DNA from: Pseudomonadota bacterium
Lineage (GTDB): Bacteria; Desulfobacterota; Desulfobacteria; Desulfobacterales; Desulfobacteraceae
NCBI GenBank assembly: GCA_018816605.1
Contig: JAHIVS010000326.1
Span: 1-7,627 of the forward strand
DNA: 7,627 bases
Reading direction: 5' to 3'
Below the pieces are notes generated by a model, which worked only from the letters and a program-made list of their open reading frames with translations, had not been told where the DNA came from and made no database searches. A program made the position numbers and the translations under genes. Below are positions 5,756-7,627 of the stretch, in pieces (the stretch's first letter is position 1; every line of letters starts with the position of its first letter).

Positions 5756-6919
5756 ATGTCTCGAAAGCGTGTTGAGCAAATCCTGGCGCTGGCCTCCATT
5801 TGCTTTTTATTTGCAGCCTGGTTTGCCGGCGGGGTGCGATCCAAGGGGGAGATCCTTGAGCAGATTAAAAATATTTCTTCTCAGATCCAGGGGGTGACGC
5901 AGATTCGTCCCCAGGTCTTTGAAGGGTATCGAAGGGGAAACCCTTCTGAAAAACTGTATATCGGCATTGCCGGTCACCCAAGCTATGGGGGGCTGCTTCA
6001 GGTGGCCATTGTAGTGAATTCAAACCAAACCATAGAGCGGGTTGCCCTTTTACAGGATACGGACACCGGCACCTACATCACAAAAGTACTCGGCAATGGT
6101 GTTCTGGATGCCTTTTTAGGGCATAAAACCTCTCAGTTTCCCCAGGTGGATGCGGTTAGTGGGGCAACCCTGACATCCACAGCCATGATTAAAGGTGTTG
6201 AAAAGGCCGCCGCATCCATCCATGGATCCTTCCAACCCAAAGAAAAGGATGCCTTCTCCAAAGAGGAAGTCGTGAAGGCCGCCGCAACCCTTGGGCTTTT
6301 CCTCACGGCTGTTTTTATTTCCAGCCGGTTTTTCCGCTGGAACAAAAAATATGCCCGATTGGGTTTGCTTGGCGTTTCCACCGTTATTCTCGGGGGGCTC
6401 TACGGGGCTCAATTTTCGCTATCCTCTTTTGTCCTGTTGTTAAGCGGGGGGTGGACAAAGGGGCTTGGATCTTATACATCCCTGATCTGTTTGATCCTGG
6501 CACTTTTGTTTTTTTTTACAACGAGAAAGAACCTCTATTGTGCAATGATCTGTCCCTTTGGCGGTGTTCAGGAGGGCCTGGGGCGGATTACCCGGTGTTC
6601 GCCGCCCCGGAAAAGAGAATGGATGAAGTGGTCCGCACGACTATTTACCCTCTTTGCCATGGGGATGGCCCTTTATTTTCGAAATGCGTCCAATGCCACG
6701 TACGAGCCTTTTGGCATGGTTTTTTCTTTTATCGGGTCTGATGCGCTTTTCGCCCTGACTATTTTGATTTTATTGGCCTCTCTTTTTGTAAGGCGGCCAT
6801 GGTGTACGCTTTTTTGTCCGGTGACCTGTGTGTTTGACTTTCTGGCCTTTGTAAGGTCCTGGGTGCCATTTAATCGGGAGCCATGGAATGAAGGGCGCAA
6901 AAAGGAGGTGGCATCATGA
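5756..6919 (+). CDS. rdhC: RdhC/PceC-like FMN-binding membrane protein (NosR family)
   Basis: This 387-aa integral membrane protein starts with one N-terminal helix (~8-27). An extracytoplasmic FMN-binding domain (~45-155) follows, with D132-AVSGAT138, the ApbE flavinylation motif Dgx(s/t)gAT; Thr138 is the expected covalent FMN site. Further helices lie at about 175-190, 203-220, 241-256, 294-307 and 327-345. Two C-X3-CP motifs on cytoplasmic loops, C262-AMI-C266-P and C350-TLF-C354-P, match NosR/PceC proteins. In Dehalobacter, PceC is such a flavoprotein and is proposed to relay electrons from menaquinol towards PceA; a similar role is likely here. An ApbE flavin transferase must be encoded elsewhere. 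It is separated from rdhB by a terminator hairpin and overlaps the next gene by ATGA. Codons 252-254 contain a T9 run. NosR itself is much longer and tied to nos genes, so RdhC is the better call. Confidence 0.88.
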   Translation: MSRKRVEQILALASICFLFAAWFAGGVRSKGEILEQIKNISSQIQGVTQIRPQVFEGYRRGNPSEKLYIGIAGHPSYGGLLQVAIVVNSNQTIERVALLQDTDTGTYITKVLGNGVLDAFLGHKTSQFPQVDAVSGATLTSTAMIKGVEKAAASIHGSFQPKEKDAFSKEEVVKAAATLGLFLTAVFISSRFFRWNKKYARLGLLGVSTVILGGLYGAQFSLSSFVLLLSGGWTKGLGSYTSLICLILALLFFFTTRKNLYCAMICPFGGVQEGLGRITRCSPPRKREWMKWSARLFTLFAMGMALYFRNASNATYEPFGMVFSFIGSDALFALTILILLASLFVRRPWCTLFCPVTCVFDFLAFVRSWVPFNREPWNEGRKKEVAS

Positions 6920-7170
6920 GGTTTAAATTAAATTTTATCTTGATTCTGTTTGTTCTTTTTGCAGGGCTTTGCGGATATGAGCTCAATGCAAACTTGATGG
7001 CCAGCGCCCGTAACACTACCCAGTCCGTGCGGTATGTCCGAAGCATAGAAAATCCTGGGACAGCCAATCCCAAAGCCGATGGCAAAGATAATGCCGATCA
7101 GAATTCGCCTGGTCAGACGCCGGGTATAGATCTGGATGAGATCCTCAAGCACACAGATCTTGATGGTTAA
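6916..7170 (+). CDS. Small signal-peptide or single-TM protein, last gene of the rdh operon
   Basis: The start codon overlaps the rdhC stop as ATGA, and AAGGAGGTG (6902-6910), a near-perfect ribosome site, lies 5 bases upstream, so this 84-aa frame is very probably translated and coupled to rdhC. Residues 1-25 (basic start, hydrophobic 6-19) form a signal peptide or membrane anchor. The remainder is a short polar region rich in Asn, Asp, Pro and Gly (from ~45), ending DLDEILKHTDLDG. FAGLC (15-19) is not a proper lipobox because Leu precedes the Cys. I do not recognise a family. Exported location and co-expression with rdhC suggest an accessory of the membrane complex. It ends only 9 bp before the right 18-bp repeat, so truncation by the presumed insertion boundary is possible. 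Confidence 0.65.
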   Translation: MRFKLNFILILFVLFAGLCGYELNANLMASARNTTQSVRYVRSIENPGTANPKADGKDNADQNSPGQTPGIDLDEILKHTDLDG

Positions 7171-7316
7171 CAGGGTAGAAAACGGGTGAAACCTAAGGGG
7201 CTGATATCCAATTGTTTTTGATTCAAGGTAACCGTACTTTCGGCAATTCGGTTGGCGGTATTGTCTAAAATATGGGCACCTGGGCTTACGCTCCTTGTGA
7301 TTTCAGTTGAATACAT
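7167..7316 (-). CDS. Possible 49-aa protein across the right repeat (doubtful)
   Basis: On the minus strand an ATG at 7316, preceded by AAGGCAAGG, opens a 49-codon frame (MYSTEITRSVSPG..., ending LGFTRFLPC) just beyond the MFS stop. The sequence looks protein-like (helical, polar, ANRIAESTVTLNQ) but matches no family I recognise. It runs through the 18-bp repeat and overlaps the end of the plus-strand small gene by 4 bp. If the repeat marks an insertion end, its last few codons would be foreign. The rest of 7198-7329 shows no RNA gene, promoter or terminator that I can support. Confidence 0.18.
   Translation of the reverse strand: MYSTEITRSVSPGAHILDNTANRIAESTVTLNQKQLDISPLGFTRFLPC
7180..7197 (+). 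repeat. 18-bp direct repeat, copy 2 (possible attR) after the rdh operon
   Basis: This is identical to 760-777. Read in the same phase as in hrpB, it encodes KRVKPK and then GLISNCF before TGA at 7219-7221; the Gly after the basic tail resembles many HrpB C-termini. It may therefore be the displaced hrpB end. It lies 9 bp after the last rdh-operon stop codon. Confidence 0.7.
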
Positions 7317-7329
7317 CCGATGCCTTGCC

Positions 7330-7627
7330 TTAATCAATATGATCAACACACCTGGCTACTGTCCGTTTCAATACCATCACAAGTATGATGGACATCATAG
7401 CCAAACCGGCCCCTGTGTCGAAAGGCAGGGTATATCCCGATTCTCCGCCCACCATTGCCCCTCCAAGAGAGGGGGTGATGAAATAACCCATATCCATGAC
7501 AAAAAGGCCCAGGTTGGTGTTCAGGCCTCTCAACCCCGGCGCTGAAAAGGTAAAAATCAAGGCGTTGATCTGAGGAAGAATGATGCCCATGCTGAAACCG
7601 TAAAGCCCGGCAAGACAATAGAACGAA
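7330..7627 (-). CDS. MFS transporter, C-terminal part (5' end outside window)
   Basis: The frame is open to the window edge on the minus strand, giving the last 98 residues of a protein probably about 400 aa long. It contains the last three or so membrane segments: roughly 3-26 (AGLYGFSMGIILPQINALIF), a loop GLRGLNTN, a helix LGLFVMDMGYFITPSLGGAMV, and the terminal helix GAGLAMMSIILVMVLKR. The pattern of a helix, an RGLNTN-like loop, then a D-x-G-x-x-x-x-P-x-x-GG helix is characteristic of the 11th-12th segments of drug/metabolite-type major facilitator carriers. Substrate is not readable. It converges on the rdh operon and is probably part of the ancestral neighbourhood of hrpB rather than of the dehalogenase locus. 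Confidence 0.75.
   Translation of the reverse strand, partial: SFYCLAGLYGFSMGIILPQINALIFTFSAPGLRGLNTNLGLFVMDMGYFITPSLGGAMVGGESGYTLPFDTGAGLAMMSIILVMVLKRTVARCVDHID

Larger units (their letters stand above)
760..7197. mobile_element. Candidate inserted rdh cassette bounded by 18-bp direct repeats
   Basis: The two identical 18-mers are offset by 6,420 bp and enclose exactly the sigma-54 activator, its divergent control region, the TPR gene, rdhA, rdhB, rdhC and the last small gene. Outside them lie hrpB and an MFS gene. The left copy is in the hrpB coding end. The right copy, read in the hrpB phase, continues as KRVKPKGLISNCF and stops at 7219-7221, consistent with it being the displaced original hrpB terminus. 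Integration into gene 3' ends with a duplicated core is typical of tyrosine-recombinase islands. No integrase, transposase or terminal inverted repeat is visible inside, so the cassette would need a recombinase in trans or be a decayed island. Chance identity is unlikely but an unrelated dispersed repeat is possible. Confidence 0.35.

Noticed and set aside
6498..6512. TGGCACTTTTG as a second sigma-54 promoter inside rdhC
   Set aside because: The -12 GC is absent at the required spacing, and the sequence encodes a conserved-type membrane helix.
6916..6972. Lipoprotein signal in the small last gene
   Set aside because: Leu rather than Gly/Ala/Ser directly precedes Cys19, so the lipobox is not satisfied; a plain signal or anchor is more likely.

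Overview
The window carries a compact organohalide-respiration (reductive dehalogenase) locus set between two ordinary chromosomal genes. The type of RdhA/RdhB pair, the sigma-54 wiring, the NosR/PceC-like flavoprotein and the deltaproteobacterial look of the flanking HrpB suggest an anaerobic Desulfobacterota (sulfate-reducer-like, possibly marine Desulfobacterales). That placement is inference; no 16S or other marker gene is present.

Layout: (1) 1-786 (+), 3' end of hrpB, an ATP-dependent helicase. (2) 878-2551 (-), a GAF/AAA+/Fis-type sigma-54 activator. (3) 2552-2743, an AT-rich divergent control region with a perfect 6-6-6 palindrome (2618-2635) and an exact-consensus sigma-54 promoter (2696-2711) pointing right. 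(4) A co-directional operon: six-repeat TPR protein (2744-3646), Tat-exported catalytic subunit RdhA (3697-5340), three-helix membrane anchor RdhB (5380-5685), a strong intrinsic-terminator hairpin (5702-5738), RdhC/PceC-like FMN-binding membrane protein (5756-6919), and a small signal-peptide/TM protein (6916-7170) overlapping rdhC by ATGA. (5) 7330-7627 (-), 3' end of an MFS transporter.

Working model: the GAF domain of the divergent activator senses an organohalide or redox cue and drives sigma-54 polymerase at the promoter at 2696. The cytoplasmic TPR protein may assist RdhA before export, since no trigger-factor-like RdhT/PceT gene is present. RdhA, holding a corrinoid and two 4Fe-4S clusters, is exported by Tat and anchored by RdhB. 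RdhC may pass electrons from the quinone pool. The hairpin after rdhB would leave rdhC and the last gene expressed below rdhAB.

The most unusual signal is an 18-bp perfect direct repeat. One copy (760-777) lies in the last codons of hrpB and the other (7180-7197) lies just after the last rdh-operon gene. The repeats bracket exactly the regulator and rdh operon (6,420 bp apart), and the second copy continues in the hrpB reading frame to its own stop. This looks like an insertion of an rdh cassette into the 3' end of hrpB, with attachment-site-like ends and no recombinase inside. If real, it would be a deltaproteobacterial counterpart of the site-specific rdh islands known from Dehalococcoides, at a different target.
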